Positions 27,101 to 35,822 of a DNA stretch of 47,014 nt are shown piece after piece. Where the stretch lies: assembly GCA_026391075.1 (NCBI GenBank), contig JAPLES010000025.1, positions 1 to 47,014 of the forward strand, written 5' to 3'. Below the pieces are notes generated by a model. The model was not told the origin of the DNA, made no database searches, and was given only the letters and a program-made list of their open reading frames with translations. The DNA is from Bacteroidota bacterium. Lineage in GTDB: Bacteria > Bacteroidota > Bacteroidia > Chitinophagales > LD1. Numbering within the stretch: position 1 is the stretch's first letter; every line of letters starts with the position of its first letter. The position numbers were made by a program, and so were the translations under genes.

Positions 27101-30100
27101 AACAGTAGTAGTTAATCCGGTTCCAACTATTACAGCAAGCAGTAACAGCCCGATATGCGCAGGAGGAACTTTAAACTTAACGGCTACTACTTTTGCAGGA
27201 GCTATTTATAGCTGGACAGGTCCTAACGGATTTGCCTCTACGCTGCAAAATCCTTTCATCAATAATGCCACCACAGCGGCTTCGGGTATTTATTTCGTAG
27301 CAGCAAGTGCTGGCGGTTGTACATCTAACACTGCGGCTTCTACCACTGTTGTGGTTAATCCGATTCCATCGGCTCCTACAGCAAGTAGCAATAGCCCGAT
27401 ATGTGAAGGAGCTACTTTAAATTTAGCTGCCACTACTGTTGCTAATGCAAGTTATACATGGCAAGGACCAAACGGATTTTTCTCAAACGTACAGAATCCT
27501 TCTATTGGTGGTGCTACACTGGCTGCTGCGGGAACCTATATATTTAGAGTAACTGTGAACGGCTGTGTTAGCCCTGCTGCAACAACAGTTGTTGTTATAA
27601 ACGGAACGCCCGTTGCTCCAACAGCATCGAGCAATAGTCCTGTTTGCGAAGGCTCAACTATTCTTTTAACTGCCAGCACAATTCCGGGTGGAACTTATAG
27701 CTGGACTGGACCAAACGGATTTACTTCTTCATCGCAAAATCCTAGCGTACCAAACGCTACTTTTGCTAACGGAGGAACTTATTTTGTTTTTGTAACCGTA
27801 AACGGTTGCACGGGTATTACAGCAACAACAGTAGTAACGGTGAACAAAGTTCCGGCTGCTCCTACCGCAACTAGCAACAGTCCTGTATGTGTGGGTGGAA
27901 CCTTACTTTTATTTGCCAGCACAATTCCTAATGCAACTTATGTTTGGACAGATCCAATCGGTTTTACTAATCCAACTCAAAATCCCGTTGTTCCTAACAT
28001 CTCTGCTTTAGTAGCTGGTGTTTATTCAGTAGTTGCAACCGTGAACGGATGTTCAAGTCTTCCGGCTACAACTTTAGTGGTTATCAGTCCAGTTCCTACG
28101 GCAACTTTTACTTCAACAGCACCGGTTTGTGTGGGCACGGGAGTTGACTTTACTAATAGCGGTTCCACAGGTGTTGGGTATACATTCTTCTGGGATTTTG
28201 GTCCGGGTTCAAACCCACCAACTTCTACTTTAGAAAACCCTACCGGAATTACATACTCAAGTTCGGGACCTAAAACAGTTACTTTAACTGTAACAGGTCC
28301 TGGATGTTCAACAACCGATTCGGCTGTTATCAATATTACAACTGTTCCATTAGCTGACTTTACTACTAATGGACCTGTATGTTCTTTTGCAGACCCTGTA
28401 ATATTTACAGATGCCAGTACGGGAACCATCACTTCTTATTTTTGGGATTTTGGTCCGGGTGCTACACCGGCCACTTCGACTTCTGCCGGTCCTATTACAG
28501 TTGTTTACAGTTCTAACGGAACAAAAACAGTTATGCTTACTGTTACCAGTGGTGCATGTACAAACACTACAACCAAAACGGTTGATGTGGGTGTTGTAGG
28601 TGCTGACTTTACTTCTTCATCACCACCGGGTGGTGATGGTGGCTGTTTAGGTAATGGAGAAAACTTCTACAACATTGGAAGTTCGGGAAGCGGTGCATTG
28701 CACTTCTGGAATTTTGGTGCAGGTGCTACTCCGGCTACTTCTACTTTAGAAAACCCTACCGATATTGTTTACGCTACTTCGGGAGCAAAAATTGTAACAC
28801 ATACAGTTACTGTTCCACTATGCGGACTGACAGAAACTATCACACATATTATTACCATTAACCCATCACCGGCAGCTTCGTTTACTTCTTCGGCTTCGGC
28901 TTGTGCTAACGGTCCTGTTGATTTTACAAATACAGGAAGCACAGGAGTTGGCTTCTCTTACTTCTGGGATTTTGGCGCAGGAACTCCGGTTACTTCAGTA
29001 GCTGAAAATCCTACAGGAATTATTTACGCAACATCAGGAACTAAGGTGGTTACGCTTTCAGTTACTAATGAATTTTATTGTGTAACGCTGGCTACGCAAA
29101 CTATCATTATTGGCTCAACACCGGTAGCATCGTTTGCTTCTACTGCACCACAATGTACCGGTTCATCAGTTGATTTCACTAACACAGGAACATCATCTGG
29201 TGTTAGCTGGTCATGGAACTTTGGAGGCGGTGCAACTCCTGCCACAGATACCGTTCAAAATCCAACAGGCGTAGTTTACTCAACACCGGGAGTTAAGGTG
29301 GTTACGCTTACAGTTGGCAATGCCGCTTCAGGATGTTCAGCAACAGCAACCAACACAATTCTTATTCACCAAACACCGGTGGCTTCGTTCACTTCAACGG
29401 CACCACAATGTGCTTTTGCTAATGTTGACTTTACGAATACAGGAAGCACAGGTGGTAACTGGTCGTATGATTGGAACTTAGGTCAGGATGGAATTCCGTT
29501 TGTGGCTTCATCTGAAAATATTACCGGTGTTATTTATCGTAGCTCAGGAATTAAAACTGTAACTTTTACTATTTCAGATCAAAATTGTTCGAACACAATT
29601 TCTCAGGACATTTTGATTAACGAAACGCCAACAGCAAGATTCACTTCAACTGCTCCTGTTTGTACAGGCCAAGCAGTAGATTTTGCAAACACCGGAACAT
29701 CGGGTGGTGTTACCTTCTCCTGGAATTTTGGTGCGGGTTCAAACCCAAGTTTAGGCAGCGTTGAAAATCCAACCGGAATTGTTTACTCAACACCGGGCGT
29801 TAAATTGGTTCAGCTTTCTGTTACCAATGTAACTACAGGATGTGTAGCTAATGTGACCAACACCATTGTTATTCACGAAACACCTACAGTAACTTTTACT
29901 TCCACTGCACCACAATGCGCTGGAACAGGAATTGATTTTACGAATACAGGCAGCACCGGAGGCGGTTGGGCTTATGTTTGGAGTTTTGGACAAGGGGCAG
30001 ACCCTTCGGGTTCTTCTGCCGAGAATCCTTTGGGCATTGAATACAATTCGGGCGGAACCAAAACGGTTACACTCACTATTTCAAACCAAAATTGTACACA

Positions 30101-33100
30101 GACTTCTTCGCAAACTATTGTGGTGAACGAAACACCAACAGCTAGTTTCACTTCTACAGTTCCTGTGTGCACAGGATTGCCGCTTAACTTTACAAACACT
30201 GGAACAACTGCAGGAGTAACTTGGTCTTGGGATTTTGGAGCAGGAGCAACACCGGCTACATCAACCGACCAAAACCCTACGGGTATTGTTTACGCAAATG
30301 GTGGAATTAAAATAGTAACACTTACTACTACGAATACAGCTACAGGTTGTAGTGCTACTGCCACAGTTGCCATCAATATTAATCAGGGACCTACAGCTAC
30401 CTTTACTTCTACTGCTCCACAGTGTGCTAATAGCCCTGTTGACTTTACCAATACAGGAAGCACCGGTGGTAATTGGTCTTACTCTTGGAACTTAGGTCAA
30501 GGTGCAAACCCTGGAACTTCTACTGCCGAAAACCCAACAGGTATTTTATACAGCAGTGCAGGAACTAAAACGGTAACCTTTACTATAAGCGACCAAAACT
30601 GTACACAGACTTCTACTCAAACTATTGTGATTAACGAAACACCGGTAGTAAGCTTTACTTCGGCAGCACCACAGTGCACCGGCTTACCGGTTAACTTTAA
30701 TAATACCGGAACTAGCACAGGAGTAACCTGGAGTTGGAACTTTGGTTCCGGTGCAAATCCTGCAACGGATACAGTTCAAAATCCTGTAGTGATTTATTCA
30801 ACAGCGGGAATTAAAACAGTTACCTTAACTACTACTAATACCGCAACAGGTTGTGCAGTAACAGCTACTAATACGGTAAACATTAATCAAACACCTACGG
30901 CTACTTTCTCTTCAACAGCTCCACAGTGCGCAAACACAGGAATTGATTTTACCAATACCGGAAGCACCGGTGGTAACTGGTCTTATACATGGACATTCGG
31001 TCAGGAATCAAATCCTGCTATGTCCAGTGCAGAAAATCCAACAGGTATTACTTACAGTACTTCGGGAACTAAAACGGTAACCTTTACTATTTCTGACCAA
31101 AACTGTACACAGACTTCAACACAAACAATTGTGGTGAATGAAACACCGGCTGCAAGTTTTACTTCTACTGCACCACAGTGCACCGGATTGAATGTTGACT
31201 TTACCAATACTGGAACAACCAGTGCAGGTGTAACCTGGGCATGGGATTTTGGATCAGGTGCAACACCTGCTACTTCTACCGATTCAAATCCAACCGGAGT
31301 AGTTTATTCAACCGCAGGAATTAAAACGGTAACCTTAACTATTACGAATACAACAAGTGGATGCGCAGTAACTGCTACTAGTACGATTAAAATTAATCTT
31401 ACACCTACTTCAACATTTACTTCTACGGCTCCGCAATGTGCTAACACTGCCATTGATTTTACAAACACAGGAAGCACAGGAAGCAACTGGTCTTACACCT
31501 GGACTTTTGGTGTAGCTTCTAATCCTTCTACTTCATCGGCCGAAAATCCTTCGGGCATTACTTATGGAATTGGCGGAACTAAAACAGTAACCTTTACTAT
31601 TGCTGACCAGAATTGCACCAATACTTCTTCACAGGTCATTACAATTAATGAAACACCTACAGCAAGTTTCACTTCTACTGCACCACAGTGCACAGGACTT
31701 GGAGTTGATTTCACTAATACAGGAACCGCCACCGGTGTTACCTGGACTTGGAACTTTGGCTCTGGTGCTTCACCGGTTACTTCAACCGATGAAAATCCAA
31801 CAGGTATAGTGTATTCTACTTCGGGAATTAAAACAGTAACCTTAATTACCACCAACTCAACCACCGGATGTTCTTCCACAGTAACTAATACGTTGAATAT
31901 TCATCAGTCGCCAACGGCTACCTTTACTTCTACTGCTCCACAATGTGCTAATTCAGGAGTGGATTTTGTGAATACAGGAAGCACGGGAAGTAACTGGAGT
32001 TACAATTGGAATTTTGGATTAGGTGCAAACCCTGCTACATCGGTGGCGGAGAATCCTACGGGAATTACTTACAGTTCTTCGGGAACTAAGACAGTGAGCT
32101 TTACTATCAGCGACCAAAACTGTACGCAGACTTCTACACAAACCATTACTATTGATGAAACACCGGTAGCTAACTTTACTTCTACTGCACCACAGTGCAC
32201 AGGCTTGCCGGTTAACTTCACCAATACAGGAACGGTAACAGGAGTTACTTGGGCTTGGACTTTTGGTTCTGGTGCAACACCTGCTAGTAGCACAGATGAA
32301 AATCCAACAGGCGTAGTTTATTCGACTGCAGGAACTAAGTTTATTACAATGACTACTACCAACACGGTAACCGGCTGTATCAGCAATGTAACAGGTACCA
32401 TCAACATCAATCAAACGCCAACCGCTACGTTTAGTTCTAACGCACCACAGTGTGTAAGTTCAGCTATTAACTTTACAAACACCGGAAGCACCGGAAGCAG
32501 TTGGAATTATTCTTGGACCTTTGGACAAGATGCGGTGCCTGCTGTTTCTACTTCAGAAAATCCAGGTGGTGTGTTGTATACAAGCGCAGGAACTAAAACG
32601 GTAACGTTTACTATTTCTGATGCCAATTGTGTAAATACTTCTACGCAAACTATTGATGTAAATGCATTGCCGGTGGCAGATGCAGGAGCCGATGTAACTA
32701 TCTGCGCTAACAGAACTGCGCAACTGGGAAGCCCATCAATTGCAGGTAACACTTACAACTGGTTCCCTTCAACTACACTTTCTAATCCCTTTATTTCTGA
32801 CCCAAGTGCAAGCCCTGTGGCGAGTGTTACTACTTACTTAGTGCAAGTAGTAAATACAGCTTCAGGTTGTTCGAATACCGATCAAGTTACCGTAACTATG
32901 TTGCCTCCGCTTCATGCTAATGCAGGACCCGATGTGGAAATTTGCGACCATGAAAGTGTTCAAATAGGAGCAGCTTTGATTGAAGGACAATTCTACTCTT
33001 GGACTCCAACTACAGGATTGAGTGACCCTACTTCACCTAAACCAATTGCTAACCCAAGTGTAACTACTACTTATACTTTACAAGTTACCGATACAGTAGG

Positions 33101-33659
33101 TTGCGATTTCATTGCCGATGATGTAACCGTAGTTGTTCATCCGCTGCCAATGGCAAACGCAGGTGCAGATGATACGATTGGAAAAGGTGCTTCTATTCAG
33201 TTGATTGGAACAGGAGGTATTCAATACTTCTGGACTCCTGTAACAGGATTGAACAACGCTAATATTTTCAATCCTATTGCCAGCCCCGACAGCAGCACAG
33301 ATTATGTGTTAACCGTAACCGACTTGTTTGGTTGTGTAAATACTGATACGGTAAATATTCATGTCTTCGGATTTACTGAACCTTACTGGTTGCCTTCGGC
33401 TTTTTCACCAAACGGTGACGGACACAATGATGTGTTGTATGTGCGCGGAAGTAAATTCCTGACCTTCGATTTTTCAATTTACAACCGATACGGTGAATTG
33501 ATTTTTGTTTCTAAAGATATTAATGTGGGCTGGGATGGTAACAGCCAATACACGGGCGATGAAATGCCTTCGGATGCTTACGTTTATAAAGTAGACGGAG
33601 TAGTGGCAGAAGATGGTACCGTGGTTAAGGCGAAAGGCTTAGTTAACTTAGTAAGATAA
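24111..33659 (+). CDS. Giant T9SS type B adhesin with Ig-like and PKD repeats
   Basis: 3182 residues, complete. The signal peptide (about 1-26, ending NAQA) precedes an N-terminal region of pre-peptidase/CBM-like beta-sandwich domains with paired Cys (about 27-445) and one Ig-like domain (about 446-518). Ten 81-residue Ig-like domains (519-1328) and 18 PKD domains of about 85 residues (1329-2853; FTNTG, W.W.FG, NPTG, Y...G.KTVTLT) follow. Then come three ADAG domains like those of the other adhesin and a gliding-motility-type C-terminal domain (FSPNGDGHND, SIYNRYGELIF, AYVYKV). It is expected on the cell surface after type IX secretion, helped by the PorP/SprF protein encoded 49 bp downstream. 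It is very rich in Thr, Ser, Gly and Asn and poor in Lys and Arg outside the ends. Confidence 0.94.
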   Translation: MKKFTNYFKTLCIFCFSAATLIVNAQAPSNDLICGATPISVGIGCTQSTNVNATITGSPAAATCWAPNNASNDVWFSFVATTVNMTVSTDASGLTLTNTQVAIYSSSTNNCTGTLTLVGCGENGGTNVANNSITDLSLVPGNTYFIRVDGNGTATGTFCVSAYDTYTPGSTPCEAQIVSPNSATCATTAGNLVTNSTVPAVSYPVIGVDYGGCDNETSQFGVWNVFTANSTSVTLTNRSGGGRDYTLFSGPCSSLTWISCTSIPNNNGTTLFSGLTVGTDYYLLTTLSNGATTAPVVTDLCVTNTIPCTPPTNNTCATAMSITANTLYNVTNYCATADQPPALCSGTLQNNIWFNWTTPVGWTGQAYFQLFEENCRSGATSQGMQCSVYQNTVVCGGTANCVATSNTITDNNVNVVWTPVPGTTYLINYDGYSGEVCNMNFEITNTAAVVVISVNSPVICLGESVVLTATSNATGYLWSTGQSGSSITVSPTVTTSYTVSATAGGTGSAVATVTVNPIPAAPTLGSNSPVCEGSTLDLTASTIANATYSWTGPNNFSSTQQNPSIASATVAASGTYTVTDTLLGCGSLPAHITVVVNEIPPAPQASSNSSICSGDTLRLFASTVANVTYSWTGPNGFTSSAQNPVIVGATAADAGTYSVTTTRNGCTSPAATTTVVINAIPSTTAGSNSPLCAGGTLNLTATNVSGGSFTWTGPNGFTSNQQNPSVANTTVADAGTYTVNVTAAGCGSAQPSSTVVVINPVNPPVASSNSPICAGNTLNLAATTIAGATYAWTGPNGFVSNQQNPSISNATVAASGTYSVVATVSGCSSSSPATTDVVVNPIPGVTAGSNSPVCAGSDINLTATTFAGATYSWTGPGGFTSTLQNPTITNATVGMSGTYTVTSSANGCSGGAPSSTTVVVNPVTPPVAGSNSPLCEGATLNLTASFIVGATYAWTGPNGFTSTLQNPSITPVTVATAGVYSVIANVSGCNSSVPATTTVVVNPVPTITASSNSPICAGGTLNLTATTFAGAIYSWTGPNGFASTLQNPFINNATTAASGIYFVAASAGGCTSNTAASTTVVVNPIPSAPTASSNSPICEGATLNLAATTVANASYTWQGPNGFFSNVQNPSIGGATLAAAGTYIFRVTVNGCVSPAATTVVVINGTPVAPTASSNSPVCEGSTILLTASTIPGGTYSWTGPNGFTSSSQNPSVPNATFANGGTYFVFVTVNGCTGITATTVVTVNKVPAAPTATSNSPVCVGGTLLLFASTIPNATYVWTDPIGFTNPTQNPVVPNISALVAGVYSVVATVNGCSSLPATTLVVISPVPTATFTSTAPVCVGTGVDFTNSGSTGVGYTFFWDFGPGSNPPTSTLENPTGITYSSSGPKTVTLTVTGPGCSTTDSAVINITTVPLADFTTNGPVCSFADPVIFTDASTGTITSYFWDFGPGATPATSTSAGPITVVYSSNGTKTVMLTVTSGACTNTTTKTVDVGVVGADFTSSSPPGGDGGCLGNGENFYNIGSSGSGALHFWNFGAGATPATSTLENPTDIVYATSGAKIVTHTVTVPLCGLTETITHIITINPSPAASFTSSASACANGPVDFTNTGSTGVGFSYFWDFGAGTPVTSVAENPTGIIYATSGTKVVTLSVTNEFYCVTLATQTIIIGSTPVASFASTAPQCTGSSVDFTNTGTSSGVSWSWNFGGGATPATDTVQNPTGVVYSTPGVKVVTLTVGNAASGCSATATNTILIHQTPVASFTSTAPQCAFANVDFTNTGSTGGNWSYDWNLGQDGIPFVASSENITGVIYRSSGIKTVTFTISDQNCSNTISQDILINETPTARFTSTAPVCTGQAVDFANTGTSGGVTFSWNFGAGSNPSLGSVENPTGIVYSTPGVKLVQLSVTNVTTGCVANVTNTIVIHETPTVTFTSTAPQCAGTGIDFTNTGSTGGGWAYVWSFGQGADPSGSSAENPLGIEYNSGGTKTVTLTISNQNCTQTSSQTIVVNETPTASFTSTVPVCTGLPLNFTNTGTTAGVTWSWDFGAGATPATSTDQNPTGIVYANGGIKIVTLTTTNTATGCSATATVAININQGPTATFTSTAPQCANSPVDFTNTGSTGGNWSYSWNLGQGANPGTSTAENPTGILYSSAGTKTVTFTISDQNCTQTSTQTIVINETPVVSFTSAAPQCTGLPVNFNNTGTSTGVTWSWNFGSGANPATDTVQNPVVIYSTAGIKTVTLTTTNTATGCAVTATNTVNINQTPTATFSSTAPQCANTGIDFTNTGSTGGNWSYTWTFGQESNPAMSSAENPTGITYSTSGTKTVTFTISDQNCTQTSTQTIVVNETPAASFTSTAPQCTGLNVDFTNTGTTSAGVTWAWDFGSGATPATSTDSNPTGVVYSTAGIKTVTLTITNTTSGCAVTATSTIKINLTPTSTFTSTAPQCANTAIDFTNTGSTGSNWSYTWTFGVASNPSTSSAENPSGITYGIGGTKTVTFTIADQNCTNTSSQVITINETPTASFTSTAPQCTGLGVDFTNTGTATGVTWTWNFGSGASPVTSTDENPTGIVYSTSGIKTVTLITTNSTTGCSSTVTNTLNIHQSPTATFTSTAPQCANSGVDFVNTGSTGSNWSYNWNFGLGANPATSVAENPTGITYSSSGTKTVSFTISDQNCTQTSTQTITIDETPVANFTSTAPQCTGLPVNFTNTGTVTGVTWAWTFGSGATPASSTDENPTGVVYSTAGTKFITMTTTNTVTGCISNVTGTININQTPTATFSSNAPQCVSSAINFTNTGSTGSSWNYSWTFGQDAVPAVSTSENPGGVLYTSAGTKTVTFTISDANCVNTSTQTIDVNALPVADAGADVTICANRTAQLGSPSIAGNTYNWFPSTTLSNPFISDPSASPVASVTTYLVQVVNTASGCSNTDQVTVTMLPPLHANAGPDVEICDHESVQIGAALIEGQFYSWTPTTGLSDPTSPKPIANPSVTTTYTLQVTDTVGCDFIADDVTVVVHPLPMANAGADDTIGKGASIQLIGTGGIQYFWTPVTGLNNANIFNPIASPDSSTDYVLTVTDLFGCVNTDTVNIHVFGFTEPYWLPSAFSPNGDGHNDVLYVRGSKFLTFDFSIYNRYGELIFVSKDINVGWDGNSQYTGDEMPSDAYVYKVDGVVAEDGTVVKAKGLVNLVR
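25665..28094 (+). repeat. Ten 81-residue Ig-like repeats
   Basis: Ten tandem domains averaging exactly 243 bp. Consensus elements are SNSPVCEG, TLNLTAT, YSWTGPNGFTS, QNPS, GTY.V and GC, then VVVNP. One Cys near the start and one near the end of each could form a disulfide in the periplasm or outside. The spacing is nearly invariant although codon use differs between copies. Confidence 0.88.
28095..32669 (+). repeat. 18 PKD repeats with an A-B super-repeat
   Basis: 18 PKD domains of about 254 bp. From 29121 to 32669 the last 14 alternate strictly. One type has TNTGT..GVTWSW, ending TNT.TGC...TNTININQT. The other has TNTGSTGGNWSY, ending TISDQNCTQTSTQTIVINET. The duplicated unit is thus two domains (about 507 bp), present seven times. 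The first four domains are more divergent. Confidence 0.88.
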
Positions 33660-33708
33660 GAAACAGAAAAACAAAATCAATTATCCAAAACATTTAAAGC
33701 TCAAGAAT

Positions 33709-34743
33709 ATGAAACCAATAAATAAAATTACACAGTGCTTCATTATCGCACTTCTGTTCGTTGCTACTTTTGCTGCTGCACAGGATACCCGCTTTTCGCA
33801 GCCGCTGAATAATCAACTGGCATTGAACCCGGCTATGATGGCGCTTACCAGCGATTTCAGAATTTCGTTGACTTACCGTAACCAATGGGCAAGTATTGAC
33901 AAAGGCTATGTTAGCTACACGGGTTCTTTGCTCTATCCTTTGTTTTTGAAAACGGGTGGTGCAGCAAAATATACCACGCGCAAAGCAGAAGGAAAATCAA
34001 GAATGGATTTCGGTTTGAATATTACCGATGATAAGTCGGGCGGATTCAACCGCTTGAATGCAACACTTTCTGTGGGTTATAGTTTGCAGTTAAGTCCGGA
34101 GCATTCACTTTCTGCTGCATTGAACCTTGGCTATGTTCATTATTCATTCAATGTGCTTCACCAAACTTGGGACGAGCAATTCAGCAACGGTAGTTATGAT
34201 GCCAATGCACTCTCTAACGAAAATCTAAATTTGAATAAAGGTTCGGTAGATGTGGGTTTAGGTTTAATGTATCACTACGTTCAGGATAAAGGCAAGTGGC
34301 AGGCGTTTGCAGGGTTGGGTGCATTCCATGTGAACCAACCTAACCTTACGGTACAAAATACCGATGGCTCTTTAGGTAAACTGGCTACCCGTTTCAATAT
34401 ACAAGCAGGTGTAAAAATGATTGGAGCTAAAATTGATTTCACTCCGGTAATGTTGTATAATATTCAGGGTCGTTACAAACAGTTTACAGGCGGTATGTTG
34501 CTGGCATATAAGTTTGGCGAAAAAGGTAAACTGGTGGTAGGTAGCTGGTATAAAGAAAAGCAAAGCGTGGTGTTGCAGGCAGGTTACGAGCACAAATTGT
34601 TCTTCTTTACTTATAGCTACGATTTCGGTATTTCGAAATTAGATAGAACTACTAAAGGTTTAATGACCCACGAAGTTACGCTTGCATTCAAATTAGTAGA
34701 TGTGGCGAAGAAGAAAGGAATTAAGAATAATAGTTTCTTCTAA
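33709..34743 (+). CDS. PorP/SprF family type IX secretion membrane protein
   Basis: 344 residues. A signal peptide (about 1-25, ending AAAQ) is followed by DTRFSQPLNNQLALNPAMMA and LTYRNQW, a recognisable variant of the PorP/SprF opening. A beta-barrel with repeated short strands follows (GLNITDDKSGGF, SLSAALNLGYVHYSF, FFFTYSYDFGISKL). It is only distantly similar to the PorP/SprF protein at 10730-11716, which fits a one-to-one pairing of each protein with its own upstream adhesin. It lies 49 bp after the adhesin, with two hairpins behind it. The outer-membrane location is inferred from the family. Confidence 0.9.
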   Translation: MKPINKITQCFIIALLFVATFAAAQDTRFSQPLNNQLALNPAMMALTSDFRISLTYRNQWASIDKGYVSYTGSLLYPLFLKTGGAAKYTTRKAEGKSRMDFGLNITDDKSGGFNRLNATLSVGYSLQLSPEHSLSAALNLGYVHYSFNVLHQTWDEQFSNGSYDANALSNENLNLNKGSVDVGLGLMYHYVQDKGKWQAFAGLGAFHVNQPNLTVQNTDGSLGKLATRFNIQAGVKMIGAKIDFTPVMLYNIQGRYKQFTGGMLLAYKFGEKGKLVVGSWYKEKQSVVLQAGYEHKLFFFTYSYDFGISKLDRTTKGLMTHEVTLAFKLVDVAKKKGIKNNSFF

Positions 34744-34749
34744 CTCAAC

Positions 34750-34782
34750 AAACCTTATAGGTTTTAAAAACCTATAAGGTTT
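34750..34782. repeat. Palindromic AAACCTTATAGGTTT element
   Basis: A 15-bp inverted repeat with a 3-nt loop, 6 bp after the PorP/SprF stop codon. This palindrome type is often dispersed between genes in Bacteroidota. It lacks a T-run, so it is more likely a repeat or mRNA 3'-end stabiliser than a terminator on its own. Confidence 0.6.
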
Positions 34783-34790
34783 CCCATACC

Positions 34791-34824
34791 AAAGCCCTTC
34801 GCATTTTTTTGCGAGGGGCTTTTT
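34791..34824 (+). terminator. Intrinsic terminator of the second adhesin unit
   Basis: A stem of about 12 bp (AAAGCCCTTCGC with GCGAGGGGCTTT, one G-T pair), an 8-nt loop and a T-run. The 34825-34959 stretch after it has no gene I can support. Confidence 0.8.
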
Positions 34825-34959
34825 ATTATTCCCGCCTCAACGGATGTTTATTCAGACGGGCCATCCCGACTTAGCGCAGAAATTATAAAAGTACAGGCTA
34901 AGGTAAATGGTTGTTATAAGCAAGGGACTTAGATTCCTTTTTTGAAGGCTCACAATGTG

Positions 34960-34981
34960 AAAAATGGCTCTGGTGAAGCCA
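34960..34981 (-). terminator. Weak terminator after accD
   Basis: On the minus strand, TGGCT and AGCCA form a 5-bp stem with a 7-nt loop, followed by TTTTT. It starts 16 bp after the accD stop codon. Confidence 0.45.
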
Positions 34982-34996
34982 CAGAAGCATTAGACT

Positions 34997-35803
34997 TCAA
35001 TTCGCGAGCAACAAAATCAGCGACTGCAATTTGTCTTTCAGATTTTTTCGTTCTACAATAAAATCAAGAAAGCCGTTTTCTAATTGAAACTCCGAAGTTT
35101 GAAAACCTATCAGTGCTCCGGGCTCCGCAATATTTAAATCGCCTAGCATGGCAAACGAAGCCGTTACTCCACCTGTAGTAGGATTGGTCAGCAAACTGAT
35201 GTATGGAATTTTTGCATCGGCAAGTTGGTTCAACTTAGCAGACGTCTTTGCCATTTGCATTAATGAGAACGCGCTCTCTTGCATACGCGCACCACCCGAT
35301 TTTGAAATTACAAGCAAAGGCGTTTTGTGTTCCAAACAATAATCAATAGCGCGGGCAATTTTCTCTCCCATTACTGAACCCATTGAACCGCCTATGAAAC
35401 GAAAATCCATTGCTGCTACTACTAATTTTTCCTCACCACATTTTCCTTCCACCACACGAATGGCTTCGCGCAATCCTGTAGTTTCCATCGTATCTTCAAT
35501 GCGCTGCTGATAAGGTTTTAAGTCAACAAACTGCAAAAAGTCTTTCGGTACTAAATCGTCAAAAAGTTCATTGTATTTGCCGCAACCTAAGATGATATTT
35601 AGATAATCTTCGGCATCAATTTTTTCGTGGTAATTACACTCGGGGCAAACGTGCAGATTGTCTTTCAGTTTAGTAACAAGCACAGTGGCTTTGCAGTTCG
35701 GGCATTTATACCAAACTCCTTCGGGTGTTTCTTTTTTCTCTTCTGTTGAAGTCTGAACACCTTTTCGAAATCTCTTCCACCAAGGCACCTTTTCATCACT
35801 CAT
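34997..35803 (-). CDS. accD: Acetyl-CoA carboxylase carboxyltransferase subunit beta, with internal deletion
   Basis: 268 residues, shorter than the usual 280-300. The N-terminal zinc ribbon is intact (Cys34, Cys37, Cys53, Cys56), followed by the crotonase-like core with GGARMQE, PTTGGVTASFAMLGD and IAEPGALIGF. In AccD proteins the next residues are normally AGPRVI..T and a stretch ending PEGF before QTSEF. Here IGF runs straight into QTSEF, so about 18 residues are missing in frame. The C-terminus (LENGFLDFIVERK) is normal. With AccA, AccD transfers carboxyl from biotin to acetyl-CoA in fatty acid synthesis. The missing segment is part of the conserved catalytic core, so activity is doubtful if the sequence is right. 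Same strand as fbaB, 19 bp downstream of it. Confidence 0.9.
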   Translation of the reverse strand: MSDEKVPWWKRFRKGVQTSTEEKKETPEGVWYKCPNCKATVLVTKLKDNLHVCPECNYHEKIDAEDYLNIILGCGKYNELFDDLVPKDFLQFVDLKPYQQRIEDTMETTGLREAIRVVEGKCGEEKLVVAAMDFRFIGGSMGSVMGEKIARAIDYCLEHKTPLLVISKSGGARMQESAFSLMQMAKTSAKLNQLADAKIPYISLLTNPTTGGVTASFAMLGDLNIAEPGALIGFQTSEFQLENGFLDFIVERKNLKDKLQSLILLLAN

Positions 35804-35822
35804 ACTTCGTGTTTAAAAAGAA

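Noticed and set aside
25665-32669. CRISPR array or satellite DNA
   Set aside because: The periodicity is 243-255 bp, in frame, with synonymous differences between copies. It is protein-domain repetition.
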